Positions 11,820-23,300 of a DNA stretch of 64,000 bases are shown in pieces. Source of the stretch: Salvia splendens (lineage: Eukaryota; Streptophyta; Magnoliopsida; Lamiales; Lamiaceae); assembly GCF_004379255.2 (NCBI RefSeq), contig NC_056048.1, forward strand, positions 13,415,197-13,479,196, given 5' to 3'. The number at the start of each line of letters is the position of its first letter. Position 1 is the first letter of the stretch. Both the position numbers and the translations under genes were made by a program. The notes under the pieces are model-generated. The model did not search any database. It saw only the letters and a list, made by a program, of their open reading frames with translations, and was not told the DNA's origin.

Positions 11820-12927
11820 GTTCCCAATTTCAATTAAAGTTTCATCCTTTTGCATTCTTCAATTGCATTCACGTAATCAACCAATCAAAACATGAAAAGA
11901 ACCAAACTTTAATAACCGGTGACGTAATTCGGGAAAGTTACGGGGCTGCCGAGACGAAGAACGTCGCGCAGCTGCGGTGTGAACGGCGTCGGGGCAGTGA
12001 ACTGGGCGTGGCCAGCAGCGGCGCTGCGGAGGACCAGCGGCTGGCGACCGAAGACGAACAGCGGCGGAGGAGAGACCGACGGCGCTGGTTTGTGAAAGGA
12101 AAGACGAGACAAGTTTGAGAGAGAGATGTTGGGATCTTTTGATTTTGATTTTAAATTTGGAGTTTTGACTCTTTTTAAAAAATTGACCATGCTTATTTGT
12201 GAATTGGATCATTCTTGGGCTTCACGTCTTTTAAATTTATTGATTTTGGGTTATTTCTTGTCTTGATTTAATTGTTTTAGCCCTAACATATTCACTTGTT
12301 TTGGGCCAACATAACTAAATGATTTGGGTTAATGTCTATTGCTCTAGTTGGATGATTAATTAATTATTGAGTTTTATTTATTTAATTATCGATATTATGA
12401 ATTAATTCTTTCTCCGTAATATTAATTAGAGTTTTAATGGGTGATGAAATTATTAATTTTGAGTTTGAAATTAAGGGGCTAAGGGAGTCGGTTTTGAGAA
12501 ACGTGAGCGGCAGACCGGCATTGCCCGCGACCCTTGGGCATCCGTCGTAAAACGAAATAATTTGAATGCATTTATTTGCTAATGTTGTTTTTGTGCTGAT
12601 TGTGAATTATGTGAAAAGGTTGTTCTCGAACAAGTTAAGATCGGAGTACGAGTTTCAAGTTAAGAAATCACCTAAGCGGTTAAGTTGGGCTTTCCTGACC
12701 TACACACACTATTATTGTGGTTTTATGATAAAAAACTGTGTTATGGAATATGTACCCAGAGATGTGAATGCTTCGTGAAAAATGTTTGTCTTACCATGGA
12801 TTGTTTATCTGATGAGGCTTGATGGCCTATGTTGAGCTACAGGCTCGTTCTGTAAGAGAAAATCGAATTCGGGCTTAAGTAAGGGCCTCAAACACAACTT
12901 AGCTAGTGTACACGTCGAGCTGTGAGC

Positions 12928-13967
12928 TAGTACGTCTTTGGAAAGAAGAATAAGATCAATTCTAGTTATTACACAATCAATCTATTTTGATTAGACTGAT
13001 TCCGATTCTTGTTTCCTTTCTTGACACTCGCCACCATAAGTGATGTGTATTTCATTTTGAGACGTTTCATCTAAACTTTTCTGAGTCTCATCTCTGCTCT
13101 GATACCATCTTGAATGCTATAGGCAAGAAGTAGAGATAGTGATTCACGGTAACTTGATTGATGATTTATTCCATGGTATGTCTCACTTATAGTGTATTAC
13201 ACGGCCTCTATACATGGTATGTCTTTGGAGAGAAGAATAAGATCAATTCTTATCTATACACAATTAATCTATTTTGAGGAGATTCTGGTTTCAATAAGTG
13301 ATGTGTATTTCATTTTTGAGACGTTTCATTTAAACTTCTATGAGTATCATCACTGCTCTGGTAACATCTTGAATAGTATATGCATCATATTTATGGTAGT
13401 AGGTAAGGAAAAGATAGAAGTAGAGATGTTGATAACGGTAAACTTGATTGATGATTTAGTATTTCATTTTTAGGCGTTTCATCAAAACTTTTCTGAGTCT
13501 CATCCTTGCTCTAATACCATCATGAAGGTATAGGCATCATATTTATGGTAGTAGTAAGGAAAACAAAAAAAAGTTAAGATTGTGATTCACGGTAAACTTG
13601 ATTAAAGTCTTATTGCATTGTATGTCTCACTTATATAGTGTCACAGCCTCTATATCTAGTACATCTTTGAAGAAAAGAAGAAGATCAATTCTAATTAATA
13701 CACAATCAATTTATTTTAAGGAGATTGATTCTGATTCTTGTTTCGTTTCTTGACATTCACAACCATAAGTGATGCCTATTTCATTTTAACAGGTTTCATC
13801 TAAACTTTTGTGAGTCTCATCCATGCTCTGAGGCCAAGAGTTATACCATCTCGAAGGGTATAGAAATCATATTTATGGTAGTAGGTAAGAAAAAGAGAGA
13901 AATGGAGATAGCGATTCACGTTAAACTCGATTGATATTTATTCCATTGTATGTCTTACTTATATAGG
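12928..13967 (-). mobile_element. TRIM array, minus orientation
   Basis: Repeated degenerate units in which the complement of the PBS (GCTCTGATACCATCTTGAATG) recurs near 13099, 13356, 13509 and 13845, and LTR starts (complement of TGTCAAGAAA) recur near 13020 and 13749. Each unit is a roughly 230-bp LTR plus an 80-bp internal stretch of PBS and polypurine tract, with no coding capacity. Copies differ by indels, so the array is old or has recombined. Confidence 0.75.
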
Positions 13968-14394
13968 GTCTATTCAGTATGTTTGATGTGGGTTCTTAAG
14001 AAATGAAACAAGATCAGAATTGCATGTGATGGGCCCACTTAATTACAAATTTTCTATCGTGTTCAGTTAGCAAGACTTGGGCTCTGTTTTGAGTTGGTGG
14101 CTTTTTTAAATTAATTTATTTTTTTGTTTGTCATGTGAACTGACAAAAATGGCCCTAAAACATTTCTTAATTCTCGGTATTGGCAACACATGAACAGAGA
14201 GGAACAATTGATGAAATTTCAGGGATTAAGAAGTCATTTGGCCTTCATTTCTTGACACATTTTCCTATGTTGTTTCAATTATTACCTCCTTTAGAAGTTT
14301 TGAAAATCGCACATATATGCACTCAACGGTGCAGGTTGGTGTTATTTATTGGGCCGTCCATAAATATGTCAATGAATCTGACTTATAGTGTTAT
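13968..14394. other. Unassigned insertion between TRIM copies, possibly a MITE in part
   Basis: This stretch interrupts the TRIM array. GTCTATTCAGTATGTTTG near 13968 and CAACACATGAACAGAGAG near 14185 are weakly inverted, as in Harbinger-like MITEs. No convincing coding sequence or target duplication is seen. Confidence 0.3.
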
Positions 14395-14915
14395 TTAATG
14401 GTATATGCATATAATTATGATAGTCTATAAGGAAAATAGAGAAGTAGAGATAATGATTAACGGTAAACTTGATTGATTATTTATTCTATTGTATGTCTCA
14501 CTTATAGTGTATTACACAACCTTTACACGAGGGATGTTTTGGAGAGAAGAATAAGATCAATTTTAATTAATATACAATCAATCTATTTGAGGATATTGAT
14601 TTTGATTTTTGGTTCCTTTCTTGATGCTCTCCACCATAAGTGATGCATATTTCATTTTGAGATGTTTCATATGAACTTTTCTAAGTCTTATCCAGGCTCA
14701 TTTACCATCTTGAATGACATATGCATCATATTTGTAGTAGTAGGTAATGAAAAGAGAGAAGTAGAGATAGTGATTCACGGTAAACTTAATTAATGATTTA
14801 TTCCATTGTATGTTGTCACTTATATAGTGTATTATACATACTCTAAACATGGTATGTCTTTGGAGAGAAGAATAAGATCAACTCTAATTAATACACAATT
14901 AATATATTTTGAGGA
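14395..14915 (-). mobile_element. TRIM copies, minus orientation
   Basis: Continuation of the minus array: PBS complement TTTACCATCTTGAATG near 14700 and LTR start complement (TTTCTTGATGCTCTCCACC) near 14617. It ends in an inverted junction, with the plus-strand copy starting at about 14915. Confidence 0.7.
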
Positions 14916-15691
14916 TATTGATTGTGTATTAATTAGAATTGATCTTATTCTTCTCTCTGCAGACAACCATGTATAGAGGTTGTTTAATACTACCTCCATC
15001 TCACTGAAGATGATCAACTTTCCTTTTTGGTTTGTCCCGGCCAAGATGACAAATTACTAAAATTGAAAACACAATTATCTCTACTTTATTCTCTACACTT
15101 AACACACAAATTCAATCTACATAAAATCTCGTGGCGCCCAAGGGAGGGGTCATCTTCCTTCGGACGGAGGGAGTACACATATAAGTGAGATGTACAATGA
15201 AATAAATCATCAATCAAGTTTATTGTGAATCACTATCTCTACTATATTTTCCTTACATACTATCATAAATATGATGCCTATACCATTCAAGATGGTATCA
15301 GAGCAGGGATGAGCCTCAAAAAATTTAGATGAAACGACTCTAAATGAAATACGCATCACTTATGTTGGGGAATGTCAAGAAAAGAAACAAGAATCATAAT
15401 CAATATCCTCAAAATGATTGATTGTGTATCAATTAGAATTTATCTTTATTCTTCTCTCCAAAGACATGCTTGCCATGTATAAAGGATCTGTAATACACTA
15501 TATGAGTGAGACATACAATGGACTAAATCATCAATCAAGTTTACCGTGATTCGCTATCTCTACTTCTCTCTTTTCCTTACATGCTACCATATGCCTATAC
15601 CATTCAAGATGGTATCAGAGCATAGATGAGACACATAAAAGTTTAAATGAAACGTCTCAAAATGAAATACACATCACTTATGGTGGGAAGT
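14916..15691 (+). mobile_element. TRIM copies, plus orientation, LTR-internal-LTR-internal
   Basis: An LTR ends ACCATTCA at 15289 and is followed by PBS TGGTATCAGAGC (15293-15304), an 83-bp internal region, then a complete 234-bp LTR (15373-15606), a second PBS and a second internal segment ending GGTGGGAAG. The repeating unit is therefore about 317 bp. The first LTR holds a MITE (14990-15173). The last internal segment runs directly into an Athila-like LTR at 15692. Confidence 0.85.
14990..15173. mobile_element. Stowaway MITE in a TRIM LTR
   Basis: Ends CTACCTCCATCTCACTGAAG and CTTCCTTCGGACGGAGGGAG are inverted, with TA on both sides. The TRIM sequence on each side matches uninterrupted copies, which confirms the insertion. 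Confidence 0.85.
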
Positions 15692-18292
15692 TGATGCACT
15701 TTTTATTATCACTAAAAATACCTGCAAGTATACATGGTATAAATAGTATAGCTAAAAGTCAGTACCGGATATCGAACACAGGGAAAACAATCACAAATTG
15801 GCTATTGATAGGGCCTTTTTCATGCATTTGTTTATGGGTAAAATATATGCTACTTGATCGGTTTATCGCACAAAATGAGTGTTAATTGTGCAGAAATGCC
15901 GCTTGACCAATGCAGCAAGGCCAAGCGGATCAAGCAAGTACAATAGGCAAAAAAGACCAATAATCGGGGGAGTTGATCAAAGGGAGAAATCAAGCAGTTA
16001 GGAGGGGACCGCTGGCTTCTAGAAGAAGAACACGTGAGGAAATGAGCTGGATGTGGCGCACCATTCTGTTATCAAGGACGACGTTCTAGAAGGGGACACA
16101 TGCCGATACATAAGACGCAAGGACGGAGCTGAGTCACGAATCTGTTACAGAAAAGCGTCGGCGTTCTAGAAGGAGAGCACGTAGCAATCAATGAGTCGCT
16201 CGCTCTCAGAGTGAGCGAATATTCCCTGCCAAGATCGTTATCCAACTGGAGGTCACGCCGAGCCTATAAATAGAGGATGTGCCACCACAAGAGAGGAGAT
16301 CCGATCCTTTACTTTCCGTCTAGTTTAGCTTAGTTCAGTTCTCTAGCTTAGTTCAGTTCTCTAGATAGCTTAGTTTAGCTTAGATAAAGTATTGCTTAGT
16401 TAGAAATGGCGATTAAAAAGCGTTGCAGAATACTTGTTATCTGTCAGCGTATTCTGATGTTTCCCGCCGAGATTCTTCTCGGTTTTACTTGCTTTTATAG
16501 TTTCCGAAGTGTTAGCTTAGTTTAAATTTCTCGTTGTACTGTTCTCAGTTTTAGTTTTATCAAAGTTATTTCACTTTCATACTCACGTTTATTGTTTAAG
16601 TTTTTTTTTCGCCTGTAATTCACTTGACCCAGTAGTTAAATTTACCTTGATCAAGTTAACAAGTTTAATTCTGCCTAGAGTAAAATCAGTAGTTAAAAAC
16701 TCCCAAGTTAAAGCGTGGCAGCAACCAACCCCCTGTTCACTACTCACACACTCGACACACCAACTTCTCTGTGGGATCGACCCAAAACTTGCCGCTTTAC
16801 TGTTAAAGTAGTACAAAATTGGGAGTTTACAAATTACTTTGGAAGGAAACGAGTGAGAGCGAGTTTGCATCGATCAAGTGGCAACGACATTTGCTAACTG
16901 ATCCAATCGGTTTGGTTATCTTCAATATAACTTGGTACGAATTCGCTGCCCTCTCGAGGCCTTCCAGCTATACTCTACTAAGCTTCTTTCACTATTTGGA
17001 AAACTGAAAGAGAATTGAATTTTTGAAAATAAAAACAGAATTGAACAACTTAAGCAGATAAAACACATAGACAAATATATTGGATAAGGGAATTCCAAGG
17101 ATGCGCTTTCACAGTTATGGTTATACAAATTTCAACTACAATACCATAGCACAGTTCTTACTTCAGTAGGTCGAGTCGCCTAAGTTATTCTCATGCGATA
17201 CAAACGTAGATTACCTCACTAGGGTTGTCAATCCTAGATTCGTAACTCCTAAAAGCTCCTAAGACCCTTGAAAAGTCCTTACTCTCAATTAACAGTCCCA
17301 TTTTAAGGGAAGCTAATTGTAGTGTCTACTAAGCATATCTAACTCGCCAACCCCCTCTCACGATTATGTAGCAAGTTTATTAAATCATCGCAAAATGTGT
17401 CACTCAAACGTGAAGCAATTATCCAACACTAAGAAAAGAAACGAAGTAAGAACAAAACGGATATTAAATAGAAAAGGAATTGTATAACCAAAGTCGTTAC
17501 TAACACATCCCTAGAATTCTATGGATTTAGTTACACATAATAGAATAATCTAAAAACATAGTTCTTAGGGAAAACAATGAAAACATAAAGACTGAAGCAA
17601 ATAAAACTCAAAGGTTGAATCCTTATAGTCTTGATCTTCTCTTGATTCCTTCTTCAAACCCTTGCACTTTGATGATCAAAGAAGAACTCTCAAATATATG
17701 CTCTGGATTATTTTGCAAAAAGAAGATATTTGTTGAAAAGGTTTGAGAGGGTATTTATAGCCATATTTTAGTCTATCACCAATTAAGGCAAAAAGTGGCT
17801 AAGTATAGTAAATCTTAGAGGGAAAGTAGGTCAAATCTGTGCGCCGCGTTTATCCTGCGGGCTGCTGCACCTTGGCCAGCGATCGCTGTGGGTTGATCTG
17901 TAGCTTCTGCCTCTTGAACAGCGGCCGCTACACATTGTTTCATCGGTCGCTGGCAATCGTCCCGTAGCTTCTGGATTGTTCGGAGCGGTCTCTACGCATA
18001 CCCCAGCGGAAACTGGGCTTGTTTCTCTTTTCAGCACAACTTTCTCGGAGCAGATCACTAGTGGCCAGCGGTCGCTGGCTGTATTGCAGCGGACCGCTGG
18101 ACGTCTCGAAAGCTTCAGATTTCCAACTTCGACTTTAGCTATCTTTTTAGGCTCAAATATGCACATTTCTCACAAAACACGCCAAAATACCAAAATAGAC
18201 AAAATATGTAATTAAAGGACGTGTAATGGAACTTTGCCACTCAAAACAGATCAAAAAGTGGCCTTAAAACAGTGCAAAATCTGAGCGTATCA
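15692..18292 (-). mobile_element. Athila-like Ty3/gypsy 3' LTR, split by a nested solo LTR
   Basis: Plus-strand reading starts TGATGCACTTTTTATTA and ends GAGCGTATCA, the same termini as the LTR at 62100-63216. A polypurine tract complement (CTCCACCAAACTTACA) lies just beyond 18292, so this is the 3' LTR of a minus-strand element. It is interrupted by 15806-16966. The U3 side has a minus-strand TATA-like CTATAAATACCC near 17750 and about seven GC-rich quasi-palindromes (17870-18100). Confidence 0.85.
15806..16966 (+). mobile_element. Solo LTR nested in an Athila-like LTR
   Basis: TGATAGGGCCTTTTTC...CGAGGCCTTCCA, 1161 bp, flanked by the perfect 5-bp duplication GCTAT (15801-15805, 16967-16971). 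Removing it restores similarity to 62205-62250. A TATA-like CCTATAAATAGAGG lies near 16263. 'GTGGGATCGACCC' near 16770 resembles the end of R/U5 in Athila/Tat LTRs. The lineage assignment is tentative; the insertion itself is clear. Confidence 0.85.
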
Positions 18293-19690
18293 ACTCCACC
18301 AAACTTACATTTTTGTTTGTTCTCAAACAAAACAATAAAGAAACAAAAGTAGACGCAAGGAATGCATAAGGACTAGACTTCTTTGTTGCCTCAAAGTACG
18401 GAAAAGATAGACAAAGCATACATTAACGCCATCAAATCAAGCAAGGCTTATTAGTGCACTTTCATTACTAACTCGTGGAACAACTTGAAATCATGCACTC
18501 ACATGTGGCAAACTTCCAAAGATGGGAAGCGTATTTATTTGTCACTCTTAAAGTGTATAAGGTAATGTGTATGAGCACTCAAATCATGCATCATGCAAAG
18601 TTTACCATAGACTTGCTCAAAGTCTAATCCCTCCTCTACTTGATGTGATTAAGCATCAAAAGTCCGAAAGGTCTTTCTTTTTTTGTTGTAATGTAGGCTC
18701 TTTGGTAGATGAGATATATTTGGCTAAAAAGTGACTCAAAATAAAAATTCCAAGTAGAGTAAAAATGACTCCACTTTTCTTATAAACCCAAGACACTTTT
18801 AACACTTATTTCTCCTTCAACTCACTTTCCCAAATCTTTGATTTTTCTTTTTCTACACAACCTTTCTTTCTTTTCATAAGCATCCTTTCTAGATCAAGCA
18901 CACTTTTTGATTTTTTTTTTATTTCACAAATTGCACTTTTCTACATTTAAGCACACTACTTTTTTTCCCTTATCTCTCCAATTCATTTACAAAAGATAAC
19001 AAAAACTATACTAACCCAAGGAATTATCGTCATTAATTTGGCTTCCAAAGAATAGGCTTAAAGGCTCAAAATTGGCTCCAAGGGGTGAAAGAGATTTTGA
19101 AAAGGGTCAAATTTCTGGGTATAAAAGTAGCTATGAAAAGATGGCCTAACATCCTCCTTCATCAACTTAAACACTATGTAATTCAGATCTCACAAGGTAT
19201 AAGCATGATTCAAGGCGAACAAGCAATTCACTAATTATGCACCTTTTTCACCAAACCATCATATCAAAACGTCAAGTCATACTTAATCAAAGATGAAAAG
19301 AACTTAATATCACTGGCAACTCGGTCTAATGTGTCCCTAAACATGCGTGTTTCTAAGTTGTTTATGCTATGTTTATGACATGGATTCACCTTCGGGATTT
19401 TAAAAATAAAAATGAAAACAAAAACCTAAACTGAAAACCTAAACTCACGGTCCACCACTTCATCCCCCCAAACTTATTTACAACAAAGTGTAAAATAAGT
19501 TTGTAGAGTCGGTAGGGACGTAAGTAAACTATGAAAGCAATAAAGATACCTTGAAATTTTCGCGCAGTGGCTGGACAGGGCAAAAATTCAAAAAAATCGA
19601 AAAATTGTGGCTAGAGTGCGGTGAAAGGCCAGCGGGTCACTGTAGATCTCCAGTGGTCGCTGGGAAGGGTCGGAACTGTCCCGTTGAAAA
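18293..19690 (-). mobile_element. 3' internal region of an Athila-like element, noncoding remnant
   Basis: Starts with the polypurine tract complement at 18293 and contains a second polypurine-like stretch (CCCCCCAAACTTATTT near 19466). GC-rich 'CCAGCGGGTCACTG' and 'CCAGTGGTCGCTGG' motifs recur at 19628-19662. No pol ORF remains, so the element is truncated. Confidence 0.55.
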
Positions 19691-20034
19691 ATAAGGTTTA
19701 ATCGTATAATATCAGCTTTTAATCGTGTAATATTAGGTTCGGGGTCATTATCGTGTCGGGTGCGAGTCGTGTTCGGATTTGAAGGTAGCAGGTCGGGTTC
19801 GTGTTCGAATTTGCAGTTTCCTTAACAGGTCGGGTTCGAGTTTGACCTTATTGGATTGGGTCGTTATCAAGTTGATCCATAACGACCCAATCCGCACGAT
19901 TTGCCAGCCTAAAAGGAGGAGAGAAATCGCATAAGCATTCGGAGAGTCGCTATTGGTGGCGAAAATAAAATTAGCTTAAGAGGGACGGTGGTAAAAAGCT
20001 TGTAGCTGAGCGACGCGAGGAGAGCGGAGAGTTG
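19691..20034. other. Intergenic with degenerate repeat
   Basis: Short repeated phrases (AATCGTATAATATCAGCTTTT and AATCGTGTAATATTAGG; several TCGGGTTCG runs; CGACCCAATCCGCACGATTTGCCAGCCT) look like an old repeat of unknown class. No gene is seen. The promoter of the next gene probably lies at its right end. Confidence 0.4.
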
Positions 20035-20394
20035 TAGAGAGAGAGAGAGAGAGAGAGGAGAGAGGTGCGATTTAGGGTTTTGAAATCCTATCAAATCCAA
20101 AGGTCAGTTAAGCGACGAGCGCCTAATTTCAAGGTTGTTTTGTGAATTTTGTTTTTCTCTATTAGGTAAATGTATTGTGTTAGAATTCTTTAGAAATTAG
20201 GTGAGTTTGCTTTGGTGTATGATGATGATGATGGTAATTGTGTGTTGTGAGAAAGAGGTGTCCCTATTGTTGTGTGCAGGAAGAGTGCGTGAGCGATTGA
20301 GGGTTGGTGAGAGAGAGAGAGGGAAAGAGGGGAGAGAAATTTGTGGGAACTGCCCAAATTCGCCATTTCTAGGTAGCAGGGGCCTCTTTTCATC
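20035..20394 (+). promoter_or_regulatory. 5' leader of the hnRNP-like gene with GA microsatellite
   Basis: A (GA)n run at about 20035-20058 is typical of plant 5' untranslated leaders. A possible donor (AAAG|GTCAGT near 20101) and an acceptor-like TGTGTGCAG near 20279 would make a leader intron. The transcription start is not determined. Confidence 0.45.
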
Positions 20395-23300
20395 ATGACT
20401 GACCGGAAGCTCGTTGTAAGTTTCTGGATGCTGCTCTTATTTTCATAACCCAATTGTATTTTTGATGAGTGTAGGATTATTATTTGATTAATGTGCATGT
20501 ATGCGTCCAAATTAGGTGTTGGGAATTCCATGGGATGTCGATACTGAGGGATTGAGGGAATACATGAGCAAATTCGGGGAGATGGAGGACTGTATTGTAT
20601 TAAAGGTAAGCTCGTATTGTTTTATTTGTGTAAGCAAATAGACCTAAAAGGTTTAGATTTTTCATTTATCTAGTTTGGCATCTTGCCAGCTTGTTGATGC
20701 TAAATGTTAATGTTCGTATTCTGAAACTGACTTCACCTGAAACGAACAAAACCTGTTGGTATATGGTACTCCCTCCGTTCCATAGTAATAGAGGCATTTC
20801 ATTTTGCGCACTCGTTTTGATAAATAGTTAAAGTGGAGAAAAGGTAAAGTAAGAGAAAGAATAATGTAGAGAAGAGTCTTATCTACAATATTCTCTCTCT
20901 TACTTTATTTTTTCTCCACTTTAACTATTTATAATTATTTTTTCAAAACGAGTGCGCAAAATGACATGCCTCTATTACTATGGAACTGAGGGAGTATATT
21001 ATACTATGGTGGAGAAAGGTTTGTTTCATGGGATGTGTACATAAGTATGTAATAGTAATACCAAGAGACCCCTTATCTTCTTTGTCATGGTGATTTCAGG
21101 AACGTTCTACCGGTCGCTCTCGTGGTTTTGGGTATGCAACATTTGTTACAGCCGAGGATGCAAAGGTTATTTTTGAATGCATCATTGTTGAGTCTCACTA
21201 TCAGTTTGCAACTTCGCATAATAACTTTTGTGTAATTGTGAATGTTCCAGGCGGCATTAGCAAGTGAGCATTTACTTGGCAATAGGGTGCTGGAAGTCAA
21301 AGTAGCCACTCCAAAGGTTACCTTGTTTGATGCTCAATTTTATTGTTTAACCTTTCCTATTATAGCTGTCCATAAAAAATTTGATTCTTTATACTTAATT
21401 TTTTAGCATATTTTCTATTTTTTAGGATGAAATGAAAACCTCATCCAAGAAAGTTACCAGGATATTTGTGGCTAGAATTCCACCATCAGTAACTGAAGCT
21501 GTTTTCAGAAGGTTGTTCTCCCTTCTTTTACTTTTGCTTCTATGAATATATCATCCACATGAGTTATTTTGACTATCTACAATTAAAATTAGTAGATGAA
21601 TATGTACCAAACTCTTATTTGTATGCTGGAAAAGTCTGACAGTGTTATTTTTTATCTTCTTATACAGCCATTTTGAGAAATACGGCGAAATAACAGATAT
21701 ATACATGCCGAAGGTTTTTACTTTTCTCCCATTCTTTACGACAAGTTGATTTCTATGTTGTTGCACCTCACAATTCATTTTTGCAGGATCCATCTACCAA
21801 AGGCCATCGTGGAATTGGATTTATCACTTTTGTGAATGCTGGTAAATCTTATTTGTTGCTCTTGTTGGCATTTTACATATGTGTTCTTCCTTGTGTCAGA
21901 TTTGTACTTGTTCACATTCATACTGATTAGTAGCCACTGGTTCTAGAGATTAGAGAGTAGTATCAGAAGTTGCTTGATTAGAACTTATATGTCATTTTTG
22001 AAATGTTTTCTATGTATATAAAGATTAATTTTTCTTTCAAGTTTTACTAAGTAAACTATTTTAATTTTTTTTTCCTGCACAGATACTGCCTTCGATCTCC
22101 AAGATAATTCTTAATTCTATTTACTTGTTAAAAGTGAGATTACTAATTTTTGGCTCTTCTATATATTGTCGTTGATATCCGCAAAATCCCAATGATATAT
22201 CTGCTCAAAATTGAACTTCTTAGTTAAGTGAGTTACCAGTCTTAATATTTTCCGAAATGTTGGCCTCTTGTATGTATTGTGTTAAAGGAAGGCTGCTGTT
22301 GGCTGCTGGAATCTTAAAAGAACAGAATAGAGAACAGGAAAACAGGAACTATTGAATTTAAAACCAAAAGGACCGAAACTAAATTGATATAACCGGTACA
22401 GAAATTAAGTAACAAATGTAACGCTGCCCCCAAAGAGGGCCATACCTCCACAGCTACTTGCTGGACTCAACTCCAGTGAACAACATATATAGAGTATAGA
22501 CTCAATTCAAAGACTCCTTTTAAGACTCCTAAAAAAAACGACTCAATCTAACATAAAAGATAAACATGCCAAGACTCCTTGATAATTTTGATCGATATCA
22601 TCTTGCTGCAACTTCTCAAGTTTGGTATAATGATGCTTGTTTTAATTTGATAGGTCTGGATTTGGAATATTTTTGTATGAATTTTTAAATAACCGCCTTT
22701 TCTGATACACTGAGATGTGATCAGTCTCTTTAGCTATAGCACCGCTGCTATTAACACTCTTTATTTGTGAGGTTGTTGACTTGCATTATACATGCATGTG
22801 ATGGTACTCTTATGTAATTTATATCACATAAAATATATTTTATTCTGAACTGTTCGCAGAAGCAGTAGATGATCTAATGGCTGAGACTCATGAGTTGGGC
22901 GGTTCAACTGTTGTTGTGGATCGAGCAACCCCGAAGGTATCCTTAAGAATTGTGTTTTTTTTTTTAACTTTTTCCCCATAATTCGAATTATCTGTCGGCA
23001 GCACCTTGCAACTTGCAAGATTTACTTATGGATCTTTTCCTGTCTTTTCAATAAAGACAATGAAATGCATCGTTGATATGAATACTTGAGTTAAAATGGT
23101 CATCCAGTCTGTGACACTACAGTAAAAGTTTTGGTGCATAAAATTATATAGACTTATGGTTATGGAGCAAGAGTATGGTTTATGTCATTATGCACAATAG
23201 CTAAAAGGTGCAAATGTCCCCTTGCAGTAAAGGTGCATTTGAATCTTTTTGTTGTTTGAATGTGTAGTCTGTAGCCCATGTATATATGTTTTATTTCCCG

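Larger units (their letters stand above)
6229..12927 (+). mobile_element. Probable chromovirus-type LTR, split by a copia insertion
   Basis: Starts TGTAACACCCACCC at 6229, like the chromoviral LTR ends at 53820 and 59385 (TGTAACGCCCG on the minus strand). The pieces 6229-7059 and 11825-about 12927 look like one long noncoding LTR-like sequence with a GC-rich patch (11935-12105) and AT-rich flanks, interrupted by the copia element at 7060-11819. No matching right end or TSD was found, so the 3' border is approximate and the call tentative. Short ORFs here look spurious. Confidence 0.45.

Noticed and set aside
11795..12118. 107-codon ORF (plus) and overlapping minus ORFs in the GC-rich patch
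   Set aside because: The ORF begins in the copia LTR, crosses the TSD and has low-complexity Arg/Glu content; it is an artefact of the junction.
14180..14398. 72-codon ORF in the TRIM array
   Set aside because: No domain, no homologous pattern, and its end runs into TRIM sequence.
15293..15304. TGGTATCAGAGC as part of a tRNA gene (also at 37218, 49044 and minus-strand sites)
   Set aside because: Only the primer-binding complement of the initiator tRNA 3' end is present; no A/B boxes or cloverleaf surround it.
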